A DNA stretch of 64,000 nt from G963662655 sp963665015 (GCA_963665015.2 CAXXSY010000003.1:434001-498000), one strand, 5' to 3'. Numbered from the stretch's first letter, positions 24,411-34,454 are shown. Made by a program: numbers and translations. The notes: a model not told the origin generated them from the letters alone.

Positions 24411-26287
24411 TTCAGCAGGACCATGCGTCTGGTTTCGGTCGGGCCGTTATCGACCTTCAGCGAATAGAAATAGACGCCGGATGCCGCGTTGTCGGCGTTC
24501 CAGACGATCTCGTGATTGTCTGCGTCGAGTCGCGCATTGACCAACGTCTCCACCAGTCGGCCGCGAACGTCATAGACCTTGAGCACGGCGTGACCGGGCT
24601 GGCTCATGGAGAACTTGATGCTGGTCACTGGGTTGAACGGGTTCGGGTAGTTGCCGTTCAGCTCGTAGCGCGCGCTGATGACATCGACGACCTCGTCGTC
24701 CGCATCCTGGTTGTCGTTGCGGAAATAGATATTGTCGATATAGACGGTGTTCGGACCGCTCGTGAGGACGAGCTGGGCGATGTGCTCGCGCGTGGTGAGC
24801 GCGGTGAAGTCGTCCAGATTCATGTCGAGGGCGATCCAGGTCTCGGATTGCAGGGTCGCGTTGTCGAAGGTCACCTCGGCTTCGACGTCGTCGCCACCGC
24901 CATAGGCTCCGTCCGCGCCGAAATCGACCAGCTTCACTGCAAAGGTGGATTCGCCGTCGATGGTGTCGGGCGTCCAGATGTCCATGTGGAAGTGGGTCAT
25001 ATCGGTGATGTCGAGCGGGGCGGAGGTGAATTCGATGCCCGCATAGACCAGGCTGGTGTAGAGCTTGGTGTCGTTGCCCGCGATTTGCACGTCGCCCACG
25101 TTGGCGTCGTCCCACTCGGCGGACCACGTATCGACGGTCACGTCGGTGTAGGCGTTGCAGAACATGGAGATGACCGCGGCTTCGTTGTAGCTCGGTGTCG
25201 GAGCGGCTGTTTCCGGCTGGTTCGGTGTCGAATTGCCGGAGCGGAAGTAGATGTTATCGACGTAGAGGGTGGTGAGTCCACCGGAGAAGATGAGCTGCGC
25301 CAGGTGTCCCTGGGTGGTCAGTCCGGTAAAATCGTCCATCGGGATATCGAGGCTGATCCACTGCTCGGAGGTCATCGTGCCGGAACCGTAGGATATCTCG
25401 TGCTCGACATCGTCGCCGCCGCCATAGGCTCCGTCCGCGCCGAAATCGACCAGCTTCACGTTGAGCGAAATGCCCTCGGCGATGGCGTCGGGAGTCCACA
25501 CGTCGAGATGGAAGAAGTCCATCGAGCTCGCGTCGATAGTTTCGCTGATGAATTCGATACCCGCGAAGACCATGCTGGTGTAGAGCTTGGTGTTGTTTCC
25601 GTCGATCAGTACGTCGCTGACAACAGCGTTATCCCAGTCAGCCGACCAGGTATCGACGGTGACGTTGGTGTAGGCGTCGGAGAAGAGCGAGATCACGCTT
25701 TCCGCCGCGTAAGTCGGTGTTGGAGCCGCGGTTTCGGGTTCCTCCGGGGGCTGGGTGTTGCCCGACGGTATCTGGATGTTGTCGAAATAAACAATGTGGT
25801 CCGCGGTGCGATCCGCGAAATCGGGAATGATCACGATGCGGTTGTAGGTGTTGCCGATCGCGCTCGAGAAATCGAACGTGAGGTTTTCCCACTGGTCTGT
25901 GACGGTGTTGCTCACCTGAACCTCGACGGGTGTGCTGGTTCCTTCGAACTTGATACCCACCGGGCTGATGAGGGGCTTGTTGACCATGATGGTGATGGTT
26001 GTGTTGGTCGCGTCAAACTGGAAATCCGCGACGTCGTCCGCGTAGCACAGCGCCCAAGACATCCCTGCCGCGCGCGCGGTGAACTGCGCGACGGTCGCCG
26101 ATGTGTTAATGCCGCTCGCAGACGGATTGGTTATGATTTCCAGCGGCGGGTTGTCGCTGTTCTCTCCGACGGTCCACGCCCAGTCGGCTCCGAGGCCGCC
26201 CTCTTCAAAATCAACGGTTTCGTATTGTGCGTACATGAAGGTACTCATCAGAAGGACAAGCATCGTCATGAAGATGGTCTTTTTCAT
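24407..26287 (-). CDS. Secreted multi-domain glycan-binding protein with FlgD-like tail
   Basis: 626 residues with a signal peptide (MKKTIFMTMLVLLMSTFMYA). An N-terminal CBM-like beta-sandwich (about 22-175) is shared with the neighbour at 26305-29817. Two near-identical ~165-residue beta-sandwich repeats follow (VISLFSDAYTNVTVDTWSAD...LYVDNIYFRSGN and VISMFCNAYTDVTVDTWSAE...VYIDNIYFRNDN), then a FlgD-Ig-like C-terminal domain (NYPNPFNPVTSIKFSM...GVYFYSLKVD...RRMVLLK). No catalytic motif was found. It probably binds polysaccharide at the cell surface for the glucanases of this locus. GGAGG lies before the ATG; the gap to the upstream gene is 17 bp. Confidence 0.75.
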   Translation of the reverse strand: MKKTIFMTMLVLLMSTFMYAQYETVDFEEGGLGADWAWTVGENSDNPPLEIITNPSASGINTSATVAQFTARAAGMSWALCYADDVADFQFDATNTTITIMVNKPLISPVGIKFEGTSTPVEVQVSNTVTDQWENLTFDFSSAIGNTYNRIVIIPDFADRTADHIVYFDNIQIPSGNTQPPEEPETAAPTPTYAAESVISLFSDAYTNVTVDTWSADWDNAVVSDVLIDGNNTKLYTSMVFAGIEFISETIDASSMDFFHLDVWTPDAIAEGISLNVKLVDFGADGAYGGGDDVEHEISYGSGTMTSEQWISLDIPMDDFTGLTTQGHLAQLIFSGGLTTLYVDNIYFRSGNSTPNQPETAAPTPSYNEAAVISMFCNAYTDVTVDTWSAEWDDANVGDVQIAGNDTKLYTSLVYAGIEFTSAPLDITDMTHFHMDIWTPDTIDGESTFAVKLVDFGADGAYGGGDDVEAEVTFDNATLQSETWIALDMNLDDFTALTTREHIAQLVLTSGPNTVYIDNIYFRNDNQDADDEVVDVISARYELNGNYPNPFNPVTSIKFSMSQPGHAVLKVYDVRGRLVETLVNARLDADNHEIVWNADNAASGVYFYSLKVDNGPTETRRMVLLK

Positions 26288-26304
26288 TATGTTCCTCCGG
26301 GAAT

Positions 26305-29300
26305 TTATTCGGTTGAGAATCCACCCGCGTCGGTGGCTATCACATGGAAGTATTTCATGGAAGCATCGATGACTCTTGTCCAGCTTGTGCCTTCAAACGT
26401 ACCGTCGGTGACCTCTTCGAAGGTTCCGTACGGTGTGTCGCAGGCGTAAATCTTGTAGCTGTTCGCGCCATCGACCGCGCTCCAGGTGATGGTTACGTCG
26501 GTTGCGGTCAGGTCGATCACCACGTTTTGCGGGGTATCGAGTCCTGCCGATGCCTGATAGAAGTAGATGTTGTCGATATAGACGGTCGAGGGAGACACGC
26601 CCTGCTGCCCGTCGAACTTGAGCTGGTGAAGATCGGACGGCGACACGCCCGTGAAATCGGTCAGCGGGATGTCGATGCTGTTCCAGGTTCCCTGCACGAG
26701 CGGCGATATCTCGACAAGGTGCTCGCCGGTGGTCGCGCTGATGGGCGAGAACTTGACGACGGTCGCGTCCGGTGTCCAGATGTCGATATGAACGTAGTCC
26801 ATCGCCGAGAAATCGGTCTGCATGAACTCGGTTCCCTGGTAGTTGAAGTTGGCGTACTTGAGGGTCGTGTTGCCCTCGATCAATTCGAACGTAACGGTGG
26901 TGGATTGTCCCCAGTTGGGGTTGAAATTCGCGCCGGCGATATCGCCGTAGGTGTTGCTGAAGATGGAGATCACGTCGGCGGGTTCGAGGGTCGGAACCGG
27001 CGCTGCTACGGTCGGGACCGGATCTGCGAGCACGAAGTTGACGGTGTAGGTCAACTGGGTGGTCTCGTCCTGGGCGGTCACGACGACGGTGGTCGCGCCC
27101 GGGAGCGCTTCCGCGTCGTTGATTTCGTAGCTTGTGTTCACGTCGGTCGGGGTGGCTGTCACGGTGGGGACATCGGTCGTTCCCATCGGCAGCTCGTAGG
27201 TGTAGGTGAGGGTTCCTGAAGAGAATCCCGGGATGGTCGTGTCATCGACTCGCAAGTCGCTGAGGGTCGCGTCGCTTCCAGCCTGGGTCGGATTCTTCCA
27301 GAAGTAGATGTTGTCGAGCCAGATGGTTGACGGAGAAACGCCCTGGGTTCCATCGAATTTGAGCTGGTGGATATCGGACATCGCCAGATTCGTGAAGTCG
27401 TTAAGCGGGATGTCGATGCTGTTCCATGTATTCTGCTCCAGTGGTGAGAGCGCAACCAGAACCTCGCCTGTACTGACGCTGATCGGTGAGAACTTCACGT
27501 CGGTCGCATCGGATGTCCAGATGTCGATGTGGACGTATTCCATCAGGGAGAGGTCGATCGGGGTTGCAAGCTGCGTTCCCTGGTAGTTGAAGTTTGCGTA
27601 TTTCAGGGTGGTGTTTCCTGCGACGCTTTCGAAGGTAACGACGGTGGACTGTCCCCATGGAGGGTTGAAGTTCACGCCAGCTATATCGCCATAAGTATTG
27701 CTGAAGATAGACCGCACGTCTTCGATTGCGTGGGTCGGGACCGGTGCGCCTTCGGTGGGGTCGCTGGTTTCTTCCGCCACGGTGAAATTGAGGGTGTAGG
27801 TGAGGCTGTTTTCAAGGTTTTCGGATGTGGTGACGACGGTCGTCGTTCCCGGAAGGCTCGCGGCGTCGTTCACGACGTAGCTTGCGTCGAGGTCGGTGGT
27901 GACGGCGGTCACGGTGGGAACTTGCACGGTGCCGAACGGGAGCACGACATCGTAGGTGAGAACCGCGGGTGAGAATCCGGTGACGGTGGTTCCGTTCACC
28001 ATGAGGTTGCTCAGGGTCGCGTCTTCGTCATCGCCGGGAGGGCTCTTCCAGAAGAAGATGTTGTCGATCCAGACGGTGGATGGGAACACGCCGTTCTGAC
28101 CGTTGAACTTGAGTTGGTAGAGGTCTGTCAGTGTGACACCCGTGAAATCGCTGAGCGGTATATCGACGCTGTTCCAGGTTCCTTGCACGAGCGGATTGAT
28201 GGCAACGAGATGCTCGCCGGTCGTTTCACTGATGGGCGAGAACTCGACGACGGTCGCGTCGGCTGTCCACAGGTCGAAGTGGACATATTCCATCGCGGAA
28301 AGGTCGATCGACGGGAATTCGGTTCCTTGGTAGTTGAAGTTCGCGTATTGAAGCGTAACGTCGCCGCCCACGAGGACGAACCCGACGGTGGTGGTCTGTC
28401 CCCAACTCGGGTTGAAGACAGCACCGGCCATGTCGCCATAGACGTTGCTGAAGACGGAGCGGACATTTTCGTGCAGGTGCGTCGGCGTCGGAGCAGCCGT
28501 TTCCGGTTCGGTCGGGATTCCGTTGTCAACGGTGAAGTTGATCGTATAGGTGAGGCTGGTGACATCGTCTTCGGCGGTTACGACAACGGTGGTCGCGCCG
28601 GGAAGCTCGGTCGCTGCGTTCACGACGTGGCTTGCGTTCACGTCACTGGGCGTCGCGGTCACGGTCGGGACGACGGTGGTGCCTTCTTCCAGCTCTACAT
28701 TGTAGGTCAAGACGTTGGACGCGAAGCCTTCGACGGTGGTACCATCGACGCGCAGGTCGCTGAGGGTGGCGTCGGTTCCGGTGATGTCGCCGGCGTAAAA
28801 GTAGATGTTGTCGAGATAGACATTGGACGGCGAGACGCCCTGCTGTCCGTCGAACTTGAGCTGATGGATGTCGGTCATGGATACGCCCGTGAAGCTGGAA
28901 AGCGGGATGTCGTAGCTGTTCCACGCTTCCTGGTTGAGCGGCGTGAGCGACACGAGATGCTCGCCGGTCGAAGCGCTGATGGGCGTGAAGAGGACGACGG
29001 TCGCGTCCGGCGACCAGAGGTCGATGTGGACGTGGGTCATGCCGGAGAGGTTGTGTGCGCCCAGAAGCTGCGTACCCTGGTAGTTGAACATCGAATAGTA
29101 CATATACTCGTTGCCTTCCGCTTCGTCGAAGGTCACGACGGTGGATTGTCCCCACGGCGCCGCGAAGTTGGTGCCTTCGAGGCAGGTGTAGCTGTCGCTG
29201 TAGATCGCGATTACGTCTTCTGCGTCTTCAGTCGGAACCGGCGCTGCCACCTCGGGTGCGTCCGGCTCGGGGATGATGGTGTTGGCGGAGGGAATGACGA

Positions 29301-29817
29301 TATTGTCGAAATAGAGTGTGTGGTCCTCGCTGCGATCGGCGAAATCGGGGATGATCACCAGGCGGGTGTAGGTGTTACCGATCGAGCCCGAGAAGTCGAA
29401 AGTAACGGTTTCCCACTCGTTGACCAGAGTATTGGCGACTTGCAGTTCGACCGCGGGACTCATCCCCTCGAACTTGATGCCGATGTTGCTGACAACCGGC
29501 TTGTAAACCATGATACTGACTGTGCTGTTGGTTTCGTTGAACGTGAAACCGTCTATGTCGTCGGTGAAGCAGAGTGCCCAGGGATTCCCCGCGTCCAGCG
29601 CGGTGAATTCGACAACGGTCGCCGAGGTGTTGATACCTCCGCTGACGGGATTCGCAGGGAATGTCATTGCGGGATTCGATGCGTTCTCGGACACGGTCCA
29701 GACCCAGCCGGTACCGGTGTCTCCGGTTTCGAAGTCAACGGTTGTTGAATTCGCGAACAGACCGCTGAAAGCGGTGAGGATGAACAACAGGAAAACAAAC
29801 ATGTTGGTGCTTTTCAT
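26305..29817 (-). CDS. Large secreted repeat protein: CBM-like and cadherin-like sandwiches
   Basis: 1170 residues from the ATG at 29817 (GGAGG before it) with a signal peptide. The N-terminal CBM-like domain is homologous to that of the 24407 gene. Four ~150-residue beta-sandwich repeats follow (each VIxIxSNTYGDIAGxNFNPxW ... STVWIDNIYFW), alternating with three ~90-residue cadherin-like/Big-type modules (ATLSDLRVDGTTVEGFA...TSLTYTINFTV), and a final fibronectin-III-like domain. Unlike its neighbour it lacks a FlgD tail. Probably an extracellular beta-glucan-binding scaffold. It overlaps GH17 by 4 bp (ATGA), so it is translated with the glucanases. Confidence 0.72.
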   Translation of the reverse strand: MKSTNMFVFLLFILTAFSGLFANSTTVDFETGDTGTGWVWTVSENASNPAMTFPANPVSGGINTSATVVEFTALDAGNPWALCFTDDIDGFTFNETNSTVSIMVYKPVVSNIGIKFEGMSPAVELQVANTLVNEWETVTFDFSGSIGNTYTRLVIIPDFADRSEDHTLYFDNIVIPSANTIIPEPDAPEVAAPVPTEDAEDVIAIYSDSYTCLEGTNFAAPWGQSTVVTFDEAEGNEYMYYSMFNYQGTQLLGAHNLSGMTHVHIDLWSPDATVVLFTPISASTGEHLVSLTPLNQEAWNSYDIPLSSFTGVSMTDIHQLKFDGQQGVSPSNVYLDNIYFYAGDITGTDATLSDLRVDGTTVEGFASNVLTYNVELEEGTTVVPTVTATPSDVNASHVVNAATELPGATTVVVTAEDDVTSLTYTINFTVDNGIPTEPETAAPTPTHLHENVRSVFSNVYGDMAGAVFNPSWGQTTTVGFVLVGGDVTLQYANFNYQGTEFPSIDLSAMEYVHFDLWTADATVVEFSPISETTGEHLVAINPLVQGTWNSVDIPLSDFTGVTLTDLYQLKFNGQNGVFPSTVWIDNIFFWKSPPGDDEDATLSNLMVNGTTVTGFSPAVLTYDVVLPFGTVQVPTVTAVTTDLDASYVVNDAASLPGTTTVVTTSENLENSLTYTLNFTVAEETSDPTEGAPVPTHAIEDVRSIFSNTYGDIAGVNFNPPWGQSTVVTFESVAGNTTLKYANFNYQGTQLATPIDLSLMEYVHIDIWTSDATDVKFSPISVSTGEVLVALSPLEQNTWNSIDIPLNDFTNLAMSDIHQLKFDGTQGVSPSTIWLDNIYFWKNPTQAGSDATLSDLRVDDTTIPGFSSGTLTYTYELPMGTTDVPTVTATPTDVNTSYEINDAEALPGATTVVVTAQDETTQLTYTVNFVLADPVPTVAAPVPTLEPADVISIFSNTYGDIAGANFNPNWGQSTTVTFELIEGNTTLKYANFNYQGTEFMQTDFSAMDYVHIDIWTPDATVVKFSPISATTGEHLVEISPLVQGTWNSIDIPLTDFTGVSPSDLHQLKFDGQQGVSPSTVYIDNIYFYQASAGLDTPQNVVIDLTATDVTITWSAVDGANSYKIYACDTPYGTFEEVTDGTFEGTSWTRVIDASMKYFHVIATDAGGFSTE

Positions 29818-30881
29818 TTTCGCCTCCAATTCTTTTTATTGTGTTTGTCATAATCTATATGCTCAAAGGATGCCTTGGGTGTGCGATCCTCATAAAAAAC
29901 GCCCCAGTTCTTCTCGATTTCGTGGATGCCGGATCCGCCTTTCCAGGACTCGTCGAATGCCTCGAACAGAAAGGTCGGTTTGCGATGGACGTCGATCCAG
30001 CGATCGAGCAGGACCAGAAATTCCTCCTGCGTTGCGACCGTCGCACTTCCCTTGACCAGCGTTCCCTGCTCGCCCGGGCCTTTCCTGTCCGGATCAAAGT
30101 CGGTCGCCCAGCCGATTTCGCCCACGATGATGGGCCGGTCGTGCAGATTCTCGACAGAGGTGACGATCTGCGTCATCCAGTCGGCTGTCTCGGGTATGGT
30201 CTTGCCGTTCCAGAGCGGGTGCATGTGCAGCGCGATGAAGTCGATCTCTCGCGCGATCTCTCTGCTGGCGTCCTTGTTCCAGAAATTGTAGTCGTCTGCG
30301 GTGCACACGGGCTGGAAGACGTTGTTTCGAATGGTGCGGATGTGGCGGATCAGGTCGGAAGGATTCATGCGGTGTGCAGACCACTCGACCTGCGTTTCGT
30401 TGCCGACACTCACCGCGATGACGATATCGTCGAACCGGCCTGCAAGATCAATTGCGCGCAGGGTGTTGGCGATGTCGCCTGGTCCCGCGTCGAGCCAGAC
30501 GCCCAGCATGACACGGATGGGAAGCTGCTTTTCCCGGATAATGGTAAAAATTTTTTCGGAGATGTCGTCCGCATTATAGACCCGGATCAGGTTCCAGTGT
30601 TCGGCGATGATTCGCAAATCTTCTTCCAGCTCCGCGTCCGACGGCGATTCTCCGCCCGGTGCCTGTCCCTTTCGATGTGGCCCGTACGATATGGCCTTTC
30701 CGATCCAGCATTCGTCCAGATAGGATTTGAAGGCGCGGATTTCGAAGGGTTCCGCCGGTGGCGGCATGATTCCCGCTTCGAGCTGCTGCGCCGTTGAAAC
30801 GGCTTGTTCTGTCCGACCGCTCTTCCCGCAGGCAGCGAAAAGGATCGCGATAGCAATCAGGATCAGACAGGTTCGTATCAC
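29814..30881 (-). CDS. GH17 beta-1,3-glucanase lipoprotein
   Basis: 355 residues with a lipoprotein signal peptide (LFAACG, lipidated Cys18). TIM-barrel motifs: NLIRVYNADD, SVGNETQVEW (acid/base Glu162), FIALHMHPLWNG, IIVGEIGWATDF (nucleophile Glu255) and FLFEAFDESWKGG, the GH17 set. It hydrolyses beta-1,3-glucan (laminarin-type) from the outer surface or periplasm. It overlaps GH30 upstream and the large binding protein downstream by 4 bp each, so all are translationally coupled. Length is normal for bacterial exo-type GH17. Confidence 0.88.
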   Translation of the reverse strand: MIRTCLILIAIAILFAACGKSGRTEQAVSTAQQLEAGIMPPPAEPFEIRAFKSYLDECWIGKAISYGPHRKGQAPGGESPSDAELEEDLRIIAEHWNLIRVYNADDISEKIFTIIREKQLPIRVMLGVWLDAGPGDIANTLRAIDLAGRFDDIVIAVSVGNETQVEWSAHRMNPSDLIRHIRTIRNNVFQPVCTADDYNFWNKDASREIAREIDFIALHMHPLWNGKTIPETADWMTQIVTSVENLHDRPIIVGEIGWATDFDPDRKGPGEQGTLVKGSATVATQEEFLVLLDRWIDVHRKPTFLFEAFDESWKGGSGIHEIEKNWGVFYEDRTPKASFEHIDYDKHNKKNWRRK

Positions 30882-32503
30882 AACTGCACTCTCACCGTCT
30901 GAACGGCGTTCGCAGGCACGGTAACCGTCGCGTAGCCTTCGCCGATCTGAAGGTTGTAGTCGATCGGGTGCTGCGTGGTGTTGAGAATCTGCACGCTCAA
31001 CATTCCGTCCGGACTAATCGTCGCGCAGGCGTGGAAATCGTCGTCACCCGCATCGGGGAAAACTTGTTCCGTGCGGACAGCTTTGTCGCCGGGCTCGATG
31101 GTGCGCGCGAATTGTTTCAGCACGTAATAGACCGGCGTGTAATAGACATACTCTGTTTCGGTGTCGATCATAATGGGCGCGCCGCAGAAATTTCCGACGT
31201 GGTTGGGTCCGCCGTCCTTGTCGAGGACGATGTTCCAGTCGATCCAGCCCTGCACCCAGTGGTCGATGCTCTCGATGATGTTGCGCGCGTAGCGGTGCAC
31301 CGGCGTGTAGATGGGGTGATCTTCCACATCGACGCCCTGCCAGGTTACCGAATAGGCCCAGTCGGTGGCGGAATCGCTCCACCAGAATTCGTCGTTGTCG
31401 AACCAGCCCTCTTCCTTGTATCCTTCGGGATCGGTCACGCCGCCGGGCGCGTCTCCGCCGAGGTTGTCGATGCAGCCCTCGGTGTGGATGATGGCGTAGT
31501 CTGGGTACTTTTGATGGATGCGGTCGAGAACGTCTTCATAGACCTTGTCGGTGCTTTCGTACCAGTGGATGGCGGTTCCGTAAACGTAGGGGTTGGTCTT
31601 CTCGTCGCTGAGGATCACGTCCGCCCAGTGCTCCATGCCGTCGCGATTCTGGTCGTAGATCAGAAGCCTGACATCGTCGAAGCCGCTATCTTTCAGCTTC
31701 GGGCCGAGGTGCTTGCGGATGAAACGGCCCTGCGACTCCGCGGTGAAATTCATGCTCTCCCACTGGCCGTTGTTGCCGTGGGGTTCGTTGACCGGCGTGA
31801 TGCCCCAGATATCGACGCCTTCGGATTTGCAGGCTTGCAGGTAACGGATCAGGTAGTCGGCGTAGTCGGCGATGTGCTCGTACTTGAGCGATCCGCCGGT
31901 GCCCTGCCAGTTGTTCTCCTCGCTTCCCGGGATGTACCAGGTTCCGATGTCCTTCATCCAGGCGGGCGCCGTCCACGCGGAGGCGACGATGCGCAGATCG
32001 GGATTGATCGAAAGCGCTTCCTCGATCATAGGTAAAAGGTCGTATGTCGGGTCTTTGACGCCCGGATAGCGCCGCGGATCGAAGCCTTCCGAATCGACGG
32101 CGATGGAGAAATCGTCCATCGACTCATCAGCGTAGGAGTATTTACCTTCGACGGTGAAATCGCATGCGCCGATGTGGGTGCGTGCGAGTGTGAAATCGGT
32201 GAAAATGTCGCGCATGAGTTCTTCGCGTTTCTTCGGGTCCAGGTGCGCTAAAACAAAGGCGGACGACTCGGTGAAGGAGGACCCGATGCCGTCCATGGTT
32301 TGTCTTGTATCTTCAGGAAAAATGGTGAGCACGTTGCCGTCGGCGATACCGGCCTTGAAATCGACGTTGTCTTTCATGGCGAGCTTGTCGCCGGCTGCCG
32401 AGGTGACGATGATCCCGGCGGTCGAGAGAGGGTGCTCCCCCCAGATAGAGGAGGGAGCGACCAGTATTGCCACAAGTATGGAGAAAAACAGGTACCGACT
32501 CAT
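30878..32503 (-). CDS. GH30 glycoside hydrolase (beta-1,6-glucanase-like)
   Basis: 541 residues with a signal peptide (ends SIWG). A TIM barrel with GIGSSFTESSAF at the N-terminus, acid/base Glu240 in ITPVNEPHGNN and nucleophile Glu342 in IIHTEGCID, plus the C-terminal beta domain (GMLSVQILNTT...VTVPANAVQTVRVQL) of GH30. Bacterial members act on beta-1,6-glucan, glucosylceramide or xylan. Laminarin side-chain (beta-1,6) cleavage fits the neighbours (GH17, GH16), but the substrate is inferred. It follows the transporter by 9 bp. Confidence 0.9.
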   Translation of the reverse strand: MSRYLFFSILVAILVAPSSIWGEHPLSTAGIIVTSAAGDKLAMKDNVDFKAGIADGNVLTIFPEDTRQTMDGIGSSFTESSAFVLAHLDPKKREELMRDIFTDFTLARTHIGACDFTVEGKYSYADESMDDFSIAVDSEGFDPRRYPGVKDPTYDLLPMIEEALSINPDLRIVASAWTAPAWMKDIGTWYIPGSEENNWQGTGGSLKYEHIADYADYLIRYLQACKSEGVDIWGITPVNEPHGNNGQWESMNFTAESQGRFIRKHLGPKLKDSGFDDVRLLIYDQNRDGMEHWADVILSDEKTNPYVYGTAIHWYESTDKVYEDVLDRIHQKYPDYAIIHTEGCIDNLGGDAPGGVTDPEGYKEEGWFDNDEFWWSDSATDWAYSVTWQGVDVEDHPIYTPVHRYARNIIESIDHWVQGWIDWNIVLDKDGGPNHVGNFCGAPIMIDTETEYVYYTPVYYVLKQFARTIEPGDKAVRTEQVFPDAGDDDFHACATISPDGMLSVQILNTTQHPIDYNLQIGEGYATVTVPANAVQTVRVQL

Positions 32504-32512
32504 CGTTCAAAC

Positions 32513-34432
32513 CTATGCTTTTTCGGCGCCACCCTGTTTCTTGTGGCGCAGTTCGAGGATGTTGCGGATTTCGTAAACTTTGTCTTCGTTCAGGGCGTAG
32601 GATGCGATGATCCAGATGGCGATCGCCGAGGTGAGGAATGGTATCGCCACGTCGAAGAACCGGAGCAGTTGCAGGGTTTGCACGTCCTGACCGCTTCCCA
32701 GCGCCTGGTCGAATTTGACGAGCTTGAGCAGTACGCCGGTCATCAAGCCCGCGATGGACATACCGATCTTGACCATCCACCAGTAAATCGCGCCGAAGAC
32801 GCCTTCGCGCCGCTTGTGGGTCTCCAGTTCGTCGTAGTCGCAAACGTCGGAGATCATCGAGCCCATCAGGGTGAATAGCGACCCGGTTCCGAACGCCACG
32901 AACGGTGCCGCGAACAGCAGCCAGTACGGGTGCGCGGGATTGTAGCCGAACCACTTGACCACATAGCCGATCAGCGAAAGCGTGATGGTGATGAAGAAGG
33001 TCCTCTTCTTGCCGATGCGGGTGGCGATCCATCCTGTGAGCGGGATCACGGCGAGTGTGGCGATGGAGGTCGTCATTCCGAACCAGCCCATGAGCTTGCC
33101 GGCGCCGGCGTCGTTGCCGTTGAACAGATAATAGATCATCACGTAAATCGAGAAGGAGGCGCCAAGCTGGAAACCGTTGAACACCAGGAATGTCGCGCCG
33201 CAGAGTTTGACGAAAGGCTTGCACTTGAACGTGGTCACAACGCCGGCGAAGAACTCCGCCATGTTTTTCCAGAGTCCTTTGGTCGCGTTTTTAACTGGCT
33301 CGAGCACCACTTTCTCACGCAGGAAGATCGCCGGGATGATGCCGAGTGCCGCCACCGCGATACCCACGAAGATGGCCAGCGTTCTGGCGCCGTGGACGGT
33401 GTCCTTGAACAGACTGCTCGCCATGATGGCGTAAAACCACGGTACGCCCAGCCACGCGAGCTGTCCGACGGTGTTGGCGAACGCGTGCAGTCGGGTGCGC
33501 TCGTGGTAGTCCCCGGTCATCTCGTAGCCGAACGCCACGAACGGCGTTGCGTAGAGCGTATATGCGAGGAAGAACAGGATCGACATGATCAGGAAGTAGA
33601 TGAAATAGCCGTTGTAGAAGCTCTCGCTCTTACGCAGCTTGAGTGCGTGCAACGACGCGGTTCCGGTGCCCTCGATGTCGTGCAGCGTCACTTCGATGTT
33701 TTCTATGTTCCGCATGTCGATCGAGCCCTCGCCATCGACCGCGTTCAGCCCATCGAGCGCGATCTTGTAGAGCTTGCCGTTACTGCCCTCGGAATCTGCC
33801 TTGGTCAGGTCGAGTGCGAATGCTTCGCTACGATCGTCGAAGGTCACGGTCATGGTTTTATATTCCGGCAGATCGGCGTTGATCTCGAGATGCGGGAAGC
33901 CGTCGAGGTCGGTGGTGAGGATGTCGTTTTGTGTCTGCGAAAATTCTTCCGGTCCGTAGAGGACGAAGGAGATGTCTTTGTTCCGGGTCGCGTCGTAGTC
34001 GATCACGAGGCTGCCCGAGTCGTCGAGCGTTGCGTCGGACGGTTCCCCCACGACGGTTTGGTGCACATGCGCCGGTTTGTCGCCCAGCACGTCTATGTAG
34101 CCGGACGGCAGTTGCCACATGATTGCGAAAATCAATCCTGCCAGCAGTGCGCCCACGAAGATGAACGGTCGTCTCCTGCCCCATCGGGTGCGGGTGTTGT
34201 CGGAGATGTAGCCGACCATCGGGTCGGAAACGGCGTCGAAGATTCTGGGGATCGATCCGATCAATCCCACCAGCAGGACATCCATGCCGAGGCCGAGGTT
34301 GAGAATGACGACCATGGCGGGTAGCGCCGCGGCTTGCAGGTTGTTCACCAGCATGCCGATGGCGTAGGATGATTTCTGTCCGAACGAAATCCGGTCTTCA
34401 GCTCGAGTCGTGTGATGCGTTCGCTTGCTCAT
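32513..34432 (-). CDS. GPH/MFS sugar transporter with large extracytoplasmic insert
   Basis: 639 residues from the ATG at 34432. The membrane core is GPH-type: FGQKSSYAIGMLVNNL, then DPMVGYISDNTRTRWGRRRPFIF (two pieces) and later GSLFTLMGSMISDVCDYDE. Between the third and fourth predicted membrane helices is an extra hydrophilic ~165-residue segment (about 100-265), beta-rich and Asp-rich (SLVIDYDATRNKDISFVLYG; NADLPEYKTMTVTFDDRSEA; IEVTLHDIEGTGTASLHALK), resembling a carbohydrate-binding sandwich. Normal family length is about 450. Probable role: import of beta-glucan oligosaccharides with cation symport. It lies in the operon between GH16 (22 bp) and GH30 (9 bp). Confidence 0.85.
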   Translation of the reverse strand: MSKRTHHTTRAEDRISFGQKSSYAIGMLVNNLQAAALPAMVVILNLGLGMDVLLVGLIGSIPRIFDAVSDPMVGYISDNTRTRWGRRRPFIFVGALLAGLIFAIMWQLPSGYIDVLGDKPAHVHQTVVGEPSDATLDDSGSLVIDYDATRNKDISFVLYGPEEFSQTQNDILTTDLDGFPHLEINADLPEYKTMTVTFDDRSEAFALDLTKADSEGSNGKLYKIALDGLNAVDGEGSIDMRNIENIEVTLHDIEGTGTASLHALKLRKSESFYNGYFIYFLIMSILFFLAYTLYATPFVAFGYEMTGDYHERTRLHAFANTVGQLAWLGVPWFYAIMASSLFKDTVHGARTLAIFVGIAVAALGIIPAIFLREKVVLEPVKNATKGLWKNMAEFFAGVVTTFKCKPFVKLCGATFLVFNGFQLGASFSIYVMIYYLFNGNDAGAGKLMGWFGMTTSIATLAVIPLTGWIATRIGKKRTFFITITLSLIGYVVKWFGYNPAHPYWLLFAAPFVAFGTGSLFTLMGSMISDVCDYDELETHKRREGVFGAIYWWMVKIGMSIAGLMTGVLLKLVKFDQALGSGQDVQTLQLLRFFDVAIPFLTSAIAIWIIASYALNEDKVYEIRNILELRHKKQGGAEKA

Positions 34433-34454
34433 GTGCAGTCCTCTGTATTCGAAT

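Noticed and set aside
24356..26449. Plus-strand 697-codon frame over the glycan-binding gene
   Set aside because: Low-complexity Val/Asp/Gly-rich composition, no start signal, and exactly antisense to a signal-peptide-bearing secreted protein.
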